A stretch of 6,669 nucleotides of DNA from Gemmataceae bacterium (GCA_025056835.1 JANWVS010000119.1:1-6669), one strand, 5' to 3'; positions 1-6,270 are shown, counted from the stretch's first letter. The notes: generated by a model not told the origin, from the letters alone. Numbers and translations are program-made.

Positions 1-692
1 ATGTCCACGGCCGGCAGCCCAGCGACGCCATAGGCCAGGGCCGCCACAGCCTGGGCGCCGCCCAAGCGATACACCTCGCCGAGGCCAAGCTCGTGGCAGG
101 TGGCCAGCAACGTCGGATTGCCGGCGCCGTGGGGAGTCGGCGGCATGACGACGGCGATCTCCGGGACGCCCGCCGCTTGGGCCGGCACGACCGTCATCAG
201 GATGGTCGAGGGATAGGCCGCGGCACCGCCCGGCACGCACACGCCGACGCGCCGCACCGGCCGATAGCGCAGCCCCAGCTCCGACTGCCCTGCCGCGGAC
301 AGGCTCGCGTCGCCCGGAAGGATACGACGTTGAAAGGCGAGGATGTTTTGCCGAATGCGGCGAACGGCGTCGAGGAAATCGGGGTTGGCGGCCGCGTGGG
401 CTTGGGCCAATTCCTCGGCCGCGACCCGAATGGTCGCCGAGGTGAGCTGTTGCTTGTCGAGTTGGCTGGTGTACCACAAGACAGCTTCGAGGCCGCGGCG
501 GCGGACATCAGTGCAGATGCGCTCGACCACTTGGCTGGGAGTGAGTGCCTCGCCAAAGACTTGCTGCGTCAGCTGCCGGCCGCGCGGCGAGACGACGTCG
601 GCTTGCAGCCCCAAGCTGCGCTGCAACTCGGCCAGCTGCACAGCGGCCCCCGGGTTGGCGTGATCGATGCGGCGCAAGCGGATGCGGTCCAT
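1..692 (-). CDS. hisD: Histidinol dehydrogenase, N-terminal part (cut by window start)
   Basis: Histidinol dehydrogenase (EC 1.1.1.23) makes the last two NAD-dependent oxidations of histidine synthesis, L-histidinol to L-histidine, in the cytoplasm. The minus-strand frame is open from an ATG at 692-690 to the window edge and gives 230 residues, about half of the usual 430 or so. Family signatures seen are VGVCVPGGAAAYPST (residues 149-163), followed by the ILMTVVPAQAAGVPEI segment, and GGAQAVAALAYG (211-222), just before the expected FGPGN motif. The zinc ligands and catalytic Glu-His pair lie beyond the window. A GGGGAG ribosome binding site lies 9 nt before the ATG, and homology begins close to this Met. 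The neighbouring gene is divergent, so hisD is the first gene of its transcript here, with no other his gene in view. Identity is very secure; whether the gene is complete cannot be seen. Confidence 0.95.
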   Translation of the reverse strand, partial: MDRIRLRRIDHANPGAAVQLAELQRSLGLQADVVSPRGRQLTQQVFGEALTPSQVVERICTDVRRRGLEAVLWYTSQLDKQQLTSATIRVAAEELAQAHAAANPDFLDAVRRIRQNILAFQRRILPGDASLSAAGQSELGLRYRPVRRVGVCVPGGAAAYPSTILMTVVPAQAAGVPEIAVVMPPTPHGAGNPTLLATCHELGLGEVYRLGGAQAVAALAYGVAGLPAVD

Positions 693-727
693 GCCGGGTC
701 GCTCCCCCCGATGCTTCAGCACAGTGT

Positions 728-753
728 CGGCGCGCGGCTGAGGCGCCGCGCCG
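728..753 (-). other. GC-rich hairpin in the hisD leader
   Basis: Bases 728-734 (CGGCGCG) pair with 747-753 (CGCGCCG). Two more pairs (737-738 with 745-746) follow after a 2-nt bulge, and the loop is TGAGGC. If the promoter proposed for hisD is right, this hairpin lies at the very 5' end of the hisD mRNA, upstream of its ribosome binding site. No T-run follows on either strand, so it is not an intrinsic terminator. I see no run of His codons or leader peptide, so classical his attenuation is not supported. It may only stabilise the transcript, or be chance in GC-rich DNA. Confidence 0.35.
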
Positions 754-765
754 GCGTAAATTCCC

Positions 766-794
766 ACTATAGGACGACGCGCGGGTCATTGCAA
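766..794 (-). promoter_or_regulatory. Putative sigma70-type promoter of hisD
   Basis: On the minus strand, TTGCAA (794-789, 4 of 6 matches to TTGACA) is followed after exactly 17 nt by TATAGT (771-766, 5 of 6 matches to TATAAT). Transcription would start near 759, giving a leader of about 67 nt before the hisD ATG. Spacing and -10 quality are good. Planctomycete promoters are poorly characterised, so this is a sequence match only. Confidence 0.45.
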
Positions 795-816
795 GCCGGC
801 GGCGACGCCGTAGAAC
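789..816 (+). promoter_or_regulatory. Putative promoter of the D-aminoacylase gene
   Basis: On the plus strand the same palindromic hexamer TTGCAA (789-794) is followed after 16 nt by TAGAAC (811-816, 4 of 6 matches to TATAAT). Transcription would start near 823, just before the GGGAGGG ribosome binding site (833-839) of the gene starting at 846. The match is weaker than that of the divergent hisD promoter. It shares its -35 element with that promoter, so the two could not both be occupied at once. Confidence 0.3.
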
Positions 817-845
817 GGCTATGTCGTGCTTCGGGAGGGTGGTCC

Positions 846-2408
846 ATGTCAAGCTCGTTTCTACTCGCCGTGGGGCTGGTGCTGGGGGCGGGAGATGAAC
901 CGCTCGTGACGGCCGACGTCGTGCTGCGCGGCGCCATGCTCTACGATGGGACCGGCGCCCCCGGCGTGGTCGGCGATGTCGCCATCCAGGGAGACCGGAT
1001 CGTCGCGGTCGGCAAGTTTCGCACCGCAGGGTCGCCGCGCGTGCTCGATTGCACCGGTCTGATCCTGACGCCGGGTTTCATCGACCTGCACACGCACAGC
1101 GACTATCCCCTGCAAAAAGCGCCGACCAACGCCAATCGCAATTATCTCCTGCAAGGGGTGACGACGGTCGTCACGGGCAATTGCGGCGCCGGTCCGGTCG
1201 ACACGGCGGCGTATTTCAAAAAGTTGGAGGAGATCGGCATCGGCAGCAACGTCATCCACCAGGTCCCGCACAACGACGTCCGCCGCAAGGTCATGGGCAA
1301 CGCCAACCGTTCGCCCACGGCTGAGGAACTTGGCAAGATGGAGGCGCTCGTCGATCAAGGGATGCGGGACGGCGCCTGGGGGTTGGCCACCGGCTTGATT
1401 TACAACCCCGGGACGTATGCCAAGACCGACGAGCTGATCGCCCTGGCCCGGGTCGCAGCCAAGTACGGCGGCCTGTACGCCAGCCACATTCGCGACGAGG
1501 GAGAAGAGATCTTCGCTGCCCTGGAGGAAATCATCGCCATCGCCCGCAAGGCCGGATTGCGCGTCCACATCTCGCACATCAAAGTGACCGGCCGGCGCAA
1601 CTGGGGTAAGGCACCCGAGGTCATTGCGTTTATCAAGAAGGCACAGCGGGAAGGCATCCGAGTCACCGCCGACCAATATCCGTATCCGGCCAGCAGCACC
1701 AACCTGGCCGCCATGACCATTCCGGCGCGGTATCGCGAGGGCGAGCCGAAAGACTTTCTCGCCAAGCTCGACGATCCGGAGCTGGGTCCGAAGATTCGGC
1801 AGGAAATGCAGCGGCTTATCGACGAGCGCGACTACGGCCAAACGCTTCGGATTGCCAGCTTTAACCCACGGCCGCAATGGCACGGCAAGACGCTCGCCGC
1901 CCTCGCCGCCGCCGAGAAAAAAAGCGTGCTCGACCTGGTGCTCGACATCCAGCGGCAAGGGGGCGCCCAGATCGTCAGCTTCGGCATGAATGAAGACGAC
2001 GTGCGCTGGTTCATGAAGGAGAAGTTCGTTGCCACGGCCAGCGACGGCAGCAGCATGGTCCCCGGCAAGACCGTGCCTCATCCGCGCAGCTATGGTTGCT
2101 TCGCCCGCAAAATCGGCCGGTATGCCCTGGCGGAGAAGGTGATTCCCCTCGAACAGGCCTTGCGCAGCTGCAACGGCCTGCCCGCCGACATTCTCGAGCT
2201 GCCGGAGCGCGGGTATCTCAAGCCCGGCTATTTTGCCGATCTTGTGGTCTTCGATCCCAAGGCATATCGCGACCAAGCGACCTTTGAGCAGCCGCACCAG
2301 TACGCCGTCGGCGTCAAGTACGTGTTCGTCAACGGCCGCTTGGCGGTCGACGACGGCCGCTTCACGGGCACGCTGGCAGGCAAACCGCTGCGCCACCCCA
2401 AGCGATAG
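846..2408 (+). CDS. N-acyl-D-amino-acid deacylase (D-aminoacylase), amidohydrolase family
   Basis: This 520-residue protein belongs to the D-aminoacylase branch of the amidohydrolase superfamily, zinc enzymes that hydrolyse N-acyl-D-amino acids to D-amino acid plus carboxylate. The order of motifs fits closely: DLHTHSD with H82 and H84, GNCG with C113, ASHIRDEG with H214, HISH with H244, and ATASDGSSMVPGKTVPHPRS with D400. H214 and H244 are 30 residues apart, as are H220 and H250 of the Alcaligenes enzyme, and C113 corresponds to its metal-bridging Cys96. The C-terminus has the usual GYFADLVVFDP strand and VNGRLAV return to the beta-sandwich. The ATG at 846 is preceded by GGGAGGG with 6 nt spacing. 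It starts a short hydrophobic stretch (residues 5-15) that may be a weak signal peptide but lacks positive n-region charges. The open frame continues upstream of 846 but that part overlaps hisD and looks non-coding. Exact acyl and amino-acid preference (generic, D-Glu or D-Asp type) cannot be told from sequence. The gene faces hisD divergently and the molybdenum gene convergently. Confidence 0.92.
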   Translation: MSSSFLLAVGLVLGAGDEPLVTADVVLRGAMLYDGTGAPGVVGDVAIQGDRIVAVGKFRTAGSPRVLDCTGLILTPGFIDLHTHSDYPLQKAPTNANRNYLLQGVTTVVTGNCGAGPVDTAAYFKKLEEIGIGSNVIHQVPHNDVRRKVMGNANRSPTAEELGKMEALVDQGMRDGAWGLATGLIYNPGTYAKTDELIALARVAAKYGGLYASHIRDEGEEIFAALEEIIAIARKAGLRVHISHIKVTGRRNWGKAPEVIAFIKKAQREGIRVTADQYPYPASSTNLAAMTIPARYREGEPKDFLAKLDDPELGPKIRQEMQRLIDERDYGQTLRIASFNPRPQWHGKTLAALAAAEKKSVLDLVLDIQRQGGAQIVSFGMNEDDVRWFMKEKFVATASDGSSMVPGKTVPHPRSYGCFARKIGRYALAEKVIPLEQALRSCNGLPADILELPERGYLKPGYFADLVVFDPKAYRDQATFEQPHQYAVGVKYVFVNGRLAVDDGRFTGTLAGKPLRHPKR

Positions 2409-2412
2409 CCGA

Positions 2413-4719
2413 TCAGCCCCAAGTCGCCCCCGCTGGTTTCCCGGCGGCACCGGCCTTCGCCAGGATCGCCTTGGCCACCCGACCCGGCGACATCGGCAAG
2501 ACGTTCATGCGCACCCCGACCGCCCGATACACGGCGTTGGCGATCGCCGCCGGCGGAGGCACAATCGGCACTTCCCCGACCCCGCGAACCCCAAACGGGT
2601 GCCGCGGATCGGGCACTTCGACGATCACGGTGTCGATCATCGGCAGGTCGAGCGCCGTCGGCATGCGGTAATCGAGGAAACTGGCATTAAGCAAGTGCCC
2701 TTGGTCATCGTAGACGTACTCTTCGTTCAACCCCCAGCCGATCCCCTGGACGGTGCCGCCTTGGATTTGGCCTTCGACGTAACTGGGGTGAATGGCCCGG
2801 CCGCAATCCTGCGCCACCGTGCAGCGGAGAATGTTGATCTTGCCGGTTTCCGGATCGACCTCGACGTCGATGATGGCGACCGCATAAGCGCCCCCGGGCC
2901 AGGGAGGATCGACGCTGGCCCGACCGACGATGGTGCCGCCGTGTTTTTGCACTTCGGCGGCGATTTCCTTAAACGACATTCGCTTGTTCGGGTCGCTCTT
3001 GGCCACCACGCCGCCGTTTTCGTACTGGACTTCGTCCACCGCTACTTTCCACAGGGCAGCGACGCGCTCGCACATCTGCCGTTGAATGTCGAGCGCCGCT
3101 TCATAGGCCGCCCAGCCGGTGGCGTAGGTCACACGACTGCCGCCGGTGACGTCGGTATAGCCGATGGCGTCGGTGTCCACGACATTGGGCCGCACGTCTT
3201 CGGCCCGCAGCCCCAACGGCTCGGCGAGTTGCATGGCCACGGAAGTGCGCGTGCCGCCGATGTCGGTAGAGCCTTCCACGAGGCTGACGGTGCCGTCGCT
3301 ATTGACGCTGGCAGCCACGGTCGATTTCAGACCGATGTTAAACCAGAAGCCGGCGGCGACGCCGCGGCCGCGCGGAAAGGCGGGGTTGGTGCCTGGGGCC
3401 AGCGGAGCAGAGTAGTGCGGGTGGGCCTTGGCCGCCTGACAGGTTTCGATCATGCCGATCTTCGGAAAAGGCAGGCCGTCGGCACGGCGGGTCCCTTCGC
3501 GGGCGCCGTTGTGGATGCGGAAGTCGAGCGGGTCGATCCCCAACCGTTCACAGATTTCATCGACAACCGTCTCCATCGCCATGGCCGCGTTCGTCGCTCC
3601 CGGAGCGCGGTAGGCGGAGGTAGCCGGTTTGTTGACGCAGACGTCGTAGCCGTCGATGAGCAGATTCGGGATGTCGTAGCAGGAGAAGATGCAAACGCAG
3701 CCGGCCCAGATCGGCGAGCCGGGATAGGCACCGGCCTCGTAGGCCAGGTAAGCTTGGGCAGCGGTCAAGCGGCCCGACTTGTCGGCCCCGACCTTGACCT
3801 TGATGTACGACCCCGGCGTCGGTCCGGTGGCCGCCAGCACCGCGGCACGATCCATGAGCACCTTGACCGGCCGGCCGGCTTTCTTGCTCAAGACCGCGGC
3901 GACCGGTTCGAGGTAAACGCGAATTTTGCCACCGAAGCCGCCGCCGATCTCCATCGGCACCACCTTGATTTTCGAGACCGGGATTTGCAGTAATTCGGCG
4001 ACCTGGGCCCGGACGGTGAAGGCCCCCTGGGTGCTGCACCAGATCGTGAGCGTACCGTCGGCATTCCACAGGGCCGTGGCATTGTGCGGCTCGATGTAGC
4101 CTTGGTGGACGGTCGCCGTGCGGAACTCCCGCTCGATGATCACGTCGGCAGCGGCGAAGCCTCGTTCGGGGTCGCCGAGTTTATAGTGCAGGTGCTTGGC
4201 AATGTTGGTCGGTTTTGTCGCCCCGTTGGGCGCGGCCATACTCTCGGTCGTCAAGTCATCGTGCAAGATCGGCGCGTCGGGCTGCATCGCCTTGAGCACG
4301 TCCATCACGACGGGGAGCGGTTCGTAGTCAACCTGGATGGCAGCCAACGCTTCTTCCGCGACGTGGGCGTTGGTGGCGGCGACGGCGGCGACGGCATGGC
4401 CATGGTACAACACCTTGTCGCGCGCCAGGCAGTTGGCCGAGAGATGCCGCAGCACGATCGCTCCCTCGCCGAGGTTCGCAATGCGGTCGCCGGGATCGGG
4501 GAAGTCGGCCGCGGTAGCCACCGCGATCACACCGGGGATCTTCAGCGCCGCACTGGGATCGATCCGTCTGATGCGAGCGTGGGCGTGGGGACTGCGAAGA
4601 ATGCGGCCGTGCAACAGCCCGGCGGTTTGGAAATCGGCGCCGTAGAGTGCCCGGCCGGTGACTTTATCAACGCCGTCGTGGCGGATGGGTCGAGTGCCGA
4701 TGACTTGGTAGTGCGACAT
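2413..4719 (-). CDS. Xanthine dehydrogenase-family molybdopterin-binding (large) subunit
   Basis: This 768-residue protein is the molybdenum cofactor subunit of a molybdenum hydroxylase (xanthine oxidase, CO dehydrogenase CoxL, 4-hydroxybenzoyl-CoA reductase alpha superfamily). The a/b hammerhead domain is at about residues 15-135, starting at KVTGRALYGADF. The cofactor domains follow: HQGYIEPHNA (Q206, expected contact to the Mo oxo group), GGGFGGK (259-265), AYRAPGATNA (R371), TVQGIG (Q658) and GVRGVGEVP with the catalytic Glu at E716. Two usual polar positions differ: the GQG motif reads STDIGGTRTS (G489 where Gln is common), and Ile follows GGGFGGK where xanthine dehydrogenases have Glu. 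Substrate is therefore open; purine oxidation should not be assumed. The ATG at 4719 has GAGGAA 8 nt upstream. An in-frame ATG at 4863 would add 48 residues unlike the family and overlap the upstream terminator. No iron-sulfur or FAD subunit gene lies on either side. The upstream terminator implies its own promoter. Confidence 0.92.
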   Translation of the reverse strand: MSHYQVIGTRPIRHDGVDKVTGRALYGADFQTAGLLHGRILRSPHAHARIRRIDPSAALKIPGVIAVATAADFPDPGDRIANLGEGAIVLRHLSANCLARDKVLYHGHAVAAVAATNAHVAEEALAAIQVDYEPLPVVMDVLKAMQPDAPILHDDLTTESMAAPNGATKPTNIAKHLHYKLGDPERGFAAADVIIEREFRTATVHQGYIEPHNATALWNADGTLTIWCSTQGAFTVRAQVAELLQIPVSKIKVVPMEIGGGFGGKIRVYLEPVAAVLSKKAGRPVKVLMDRAAVLAATGPTPGSYIKVKVGADKSGRLTAAQAYLAYEAGAYPGSPIWAGCVCIFSCYDIPNLLIDGYDVCVNKPATSAYRAPGATNAAMAMETVVDEICERLGIDPLDFRIHNGAREGTRRADGLPFPKIGMIETCQAAKAHPHYSAPLAPGTNPAFPRGRGVAAGFWFNIGLKSTVAASVNSDGTVSLVEGSTDIGGTRTSVAMQLAEPLGLRAEDVRPNVVDTDAIGYTDVTGGSRVTYATGWAAYEAALDIQRQMCERVAALWKVAVDEVQYENGGVVAKSDPNKRMSFKEIAAEVQKHGGTIVGRASVDPPWPGGAYAVAIIDVEVDPETGKINILRCTVAQDCGRAIHPSYVEGQIQGGTVQGIGWGLNEEYVYDDQGHLLNASFLDYRMPTALDLPMIDTVIVEVPDPRHPFGVRGVGEVPIVPPPAAIANAVYRAVGVRMNVLPMSPGRVAKAILAKAGAAGKPAGATWG

Positions 4720-4821
4720 AGCGGAAATTCCTCGCATGGGCGGCCAGGGAGGGGCGCAGCAAAACCACCCCCGGCAACCCGGGTCCGTGGATCGGGGCGG
4801 CATCGAATAGGTTAGGGCCAG

Positions 4822-4836
4822 GGCAGTCCAACTGCC
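4822..4836. repeat. Short perfect inverted repeat upstream of the molybdenum subunit gene
   Basis: GGCAGT (4822-4827) and ACTGCC (4831-4836) form a perfect 6-bp inverted repeat around CCA. It lies about 100 bp before the ATG of the molybdenum subunit gene and downstream of the previous gene's terminator, so a regulator site or mRNA leader hairpin is possible. On the minus strand it overlaps a very weak -35-like TTGGAC (4831-4826), followed 16 nt later by TATTCG. That promoter match is too poor to call. The rest of 4720-4856 shows no gene. Confidence 0.25.
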
Positions 4837-4856
4837 AGGGGCTGAGACGATCGGCG

Positions 4857-4893
4857 AAAACAAAACAGCCCAGCCAACTGGTCGCGGCTGGGC
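4857..4893 (-). terminator. Intrinsic terminator of the thioredoxin-like protein gene
   Basis: Read on the minus strand, GCCCAGCC (4893-4886) pairs perfectly over 8 bp with GGCTGGGC (4875-4868) around a 10-nt loop. It is followed at once by TGTTTTGTTTT (4867-4857). This is a classic rho-independent terminator, 40 nt after the TGA stop at 4933-4935. It separates the thioredoxin-like gene from the molybdenum subunit gene. Confidence 0.8.
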
Positions 4894-4932
4894 CGGGTTC
4901 GGTGCAATTGCGGGGACGACGACGCACGGGCG

Positions 4933-5892
4933 TCATCGTTTGGCGTCACGGCCGACCCAAGGGAACGGGTTGACGACCTCGACCGGCCGCGTCGAGATGC
5001 GCTCACCGAGAATTCCCTCGAATACGGAACCGTAGAGTTTTTCGATCTGGCCCATGGCATGGGCGGCCATGAGGACATGAACGCGGCCTTGGTTGTTGAG
5101 GGCCCAGCCGCGGCCGTGGCGATCACGCAGTAAGGCCGCGCCGTCCTGCGCTGCCTTGGCGGCGGCTGCCTCCAGTTGCAGGCGGAACTTGACGTCCGGT
5201 CCGTCGATCGGCGGCGGCCGCAGCACCGGCGCCAACGGCCGGCCCGAGGGGTCGCGGTAGGTCAACGCCCCGTCGTTGTCCTGCGGATCGGGGGGATCAA
5301 ACGTGACGGCCTCCGCGATCAGGCCGTGCTCGTTGCGCAGCCGTTCAGCATGGGCCGTGCGCATGAAGGCCTTGAAGGAGGCACCGTCTTTCTTGGCTGC
5401 CTCGATGCCTTTTTTTGCCGTCTCCACGACCCACTTGGCTTCGCGCAAAAAGGTGGCGGCGTCGACCGGCCCGGCCACGGCGTGCAGCACGCGACCATCC
5501 GGCGCACAAAAATACGTGGCGACGTTGCCGCCTTGCTTCGCTTTGCCGACAATGCGGAACGTGCCGACGCGCTGAAAGGCGCAAACGAAATACGTCTCGA
5601 GATACTTACCGACTTCCGGATTGGCCAAGGCGTTCACACGGAGCGCTTCCGCGTTGTTTCAGGTATAGTCCGGGTCTTCGAAGTACCCGGAGATGTGCAA
5701 GACGCAGACGAGTTTCTCTTCTTTCAAGGCCCGACGCGCTGCGTCAGAAGGCGATTTTTCAAAGTGGACGCTTGTTCCGTAATCGCCGCACACGGCGTTG
5801 TTGGCCGGCTTCTTGACGGCGTCTGCCTGGCACGGCACCGTCAGGCCGAGCATCATCACCGCCGGCAGCGACCAGCGAAAATAGGCACGCAC
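4933..5892 (-). CDS. Exported thioredoxin-like protein with in-frame UGA, candidate selenoprotein (Sec78)
   Basis: One minus-strand frame of 319 codons runs from a GTG at 5892 to TGA at 4933-4935, broken only by a TGA at codon 78 (5661-5659). Residues 1-25 look like a signal peptide: Arg2 and Arg6, a hydrophobic core, and an ADA cleavage site after A25. A thioredoxin-like region follows: strand LVCVLHISG (61-69), then FEDPDYT, the TGA, helix NNAEALRVNALANPEVGKYL (79-98), strand YFVCAFQRV, and GGNVATYFCAPDGRVLHAVAG (121-141). The distance from the TGA to the NPEV segment equals that from the first Cys of CxxC to DPEV in Thioredoxin_7-type proteins, so the TGA sits where a catalytic Cys or Sec is expected; the +3 position is Ala. 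Residues 226-319 are a conserved-looking tail of unknown function (LNNQGRVHVLMAAHAM, FEGILGERIS). The coding-like sequence on both sides of the TGA, one ribosome binding site and one terminator indicate a single gene. Known biology: UGA plus a downstream SECIS hairpin directs selenocysteine. Inference: Sec78. Alternatives are a recent nonsense mutation or a sequence error in a Cys TGC/TGT or Trp TGG codon. Confidence 0.75.
5636..5661 (-). promoter_or_regulatory. UGA codon with SECIS-like stem-loop
   Basis: Directly after the in-frame TGA (5661-5659), the minus strand holds ACGCGGA (5654-5648), loop AGCGC (5647-5643) and TCCGTGT (5642-5636). This is a 7-bp stem including one G-U pair. Bacterial SECIS elements are hairpins just 3' of UGA with a small apical loop and a G at one of the first loop positions; here G is the second loop base. 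The loop starts 11 nt after the UGA, somewhat closer than the range usually cited (about 16 nt or more). The match is therefore suggestive, not decisive, and short hairpins are common in GC-rich sequence. Confidence 0.35.
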
Positions 5893-5901
5893 GGAATTGA
5901 T

Positions 5902-5907
5902 CCTCCT
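5902..5907 (-). promoter_or_regulatory. Strong ribosome binding site deciding the GTG start at 5892
   Basis: AGGAGG (5907-5902 on the minus strand, within GAGGAGGAT) is a full Shine-Dalgarno sequence 9 nt before the GTG at 5892. It fixes the start of the thioredoxin-like gene upstream of its signal peptide. The in-frame GTG at 5637, after the internal TGA, has only a weak GGAAG in front. Between 5908 and 6079 I see no gene and no convincing minus-strand promoter. Confidence 0.75.
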
Positions 5908-6079
5908 CTTTCTGCCTTCGGAAGAACGACCCGCTTACACTTCACCGGTAAAAGACGAGCGAGGGACGTCGACGGATTACTCGGGCGGATGAATTTTTTG
6001 ACGGCAGTCCGGCCCCTCTCGCCCCGGCGTAGCGCGGTGGCACGCCTTACTGCCCGAGCAACGGTGTCGGGCGCCGGCC

Positions 6080-6108
6080 TTGACAACGGTGGGCGCCGCG
6101 CGTAAGGT
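6080..6108 (+). promoter_or_regulatory. Sigma70-type promoter of tRNA-Gly
   Basis: A perfect TTGACA (6080-6085) is followed after 17 nt by TAAGGT (6103-6108), which keeps the key T1, A2 and T6 of the -10 consensus. Transcription would start near 6115, some 26 nt before the mature tRNA. Position, strand and spacing all fit the tRNA downstream. Two copies of GGGCGCC (6069-6075 and 6091-6097) flank the -35 box. Confidence 0.65.
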
Positions 6109-6140
6109 GAATAATCACGGCAAACCGGGCAACCACCGAC

Positions 6141-6211
6141 GCGGGTGTAGCACAGTGGTAGTGCAGCGGCTTCCCAAGCCGCCTACGTGGGTTCGATTCC
6201 CATCACCCGCT
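6141..6211 (+). tRNA. tRNA-Gly, anticodon CCC
   Basis: A 71-nt cloverleaf folds cleanly. The acceptor stem is GCGGGTG (6141-6147) with CACCCGC (6204-6210). The D stem is GCAC/GTGC around AGTGGTA. The anticodon stem is GCGGC/GCCGC around the loop TTCCCAA, with anticodon CCC at 6173-6175. The variable loop is CTAC, and the T arm is GTGGG/CCCAT around TTCGATT. The discriminator base is T6211, as usual for bacterial tRNA-Gly. The 3' CCA is not encoded and must be added. It decodes GGG glycine codons. It is not tRNA-Sec, which has a longer acceptor and extra arm and anticodon UCA. Confidence 0.95.
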
Positions 6212-6229
6212 CTTCAAGTTTGGGATGTC

Positions 6230-6246
6230 GGCGCCGCCTCGGCGCC
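6230..6246. repeat. Perfect GC hairpin downstream of tRNA-Gly
   Basis: GGCGCCG (6230-6236) and CGGCGCC (6240-6246) form a perfect 7-bp stem with a CCT loop, 18 nt after the tRNA. On the plus strand it is followed by GGAAAAAA, not T residues, so it lacks the tail of a standard terminator for the tRNA. It may act as a T-less stop or a 3'-end processing barrier. Confidence 0.35.
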
Positions 6247-6248
6247 GG

Positions 6249-6270
6249 AAAAAACGCCTTCTGCCTAGGC
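6249..6270 (-). terminator. Weak possible terminator of the CBM9-like gene
   Basis: On the minus strand, 46 nt after the TAG stop of the CBM9-like gene, GCCT (6270-6267) and AGGC (6259-6256) could pair over 4 bp around a 7-nt loop, followed by G and a run of six T (6254-6249). The stem is short, so efficient termination is doubtful, but the T-run is on the right side for this gene. Confidence 0.3.

Noticed and set aside
93..845. Upstream in-frame extension of the D-aminoacylase frame on the plus strand
   Set aside because: It is antisense to clear hisD, has no family similarity, and a proper ribosome binding site precedes the ATG at 846.
861..2450. Long open minus-strand frame opposite the D-aminoacylase
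   Set aside because: Composition shadow in GC-rich DNA; the plus strand encodes all expected amidohydrolase motifs.
2233..3993. Long open plus-strand frame opposite the molybdenum subunit gene
   Set aside because: Low-complexity Arg/Gly/Asp-rich translation without recognisable motifs, fully antisense to a well-supported gene.
4720..4863. 48-residue N-terminal extension of the molybdenum subunit
   Set aside because: It does not resemble the family N-terminus and runs into the terminator T-tract; GAGGAA supports the ATG at 4719.
4933..5637. Separate gene starting at the GTG at 5637
   Set aside because: It would begin inside the first helix of the thioredoxin-like fold, lacks a good ribosome binding site, and shares the frame with the upstream signal-peptide part.
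4933..5892. UGA reassigned as a sense codon genome-wide
   Set aside because: Trp is encoded by TGG throughout, and TGA is the natural end of both this gene and the molybdenum subunit gene.
5176..6105. Open plus-strand frame opposite the thioredoxin-like gene
   Set aside because: No motifs, and the minus strand has a signal peptide, ribosome binding site and thioredoxin-like pattern.
6141..6211. tRNA-Sec next to the UGA-containing gene
   Set aside because: Anticodon is CCC with normal arm lengths, so it is tRNA-Gly.
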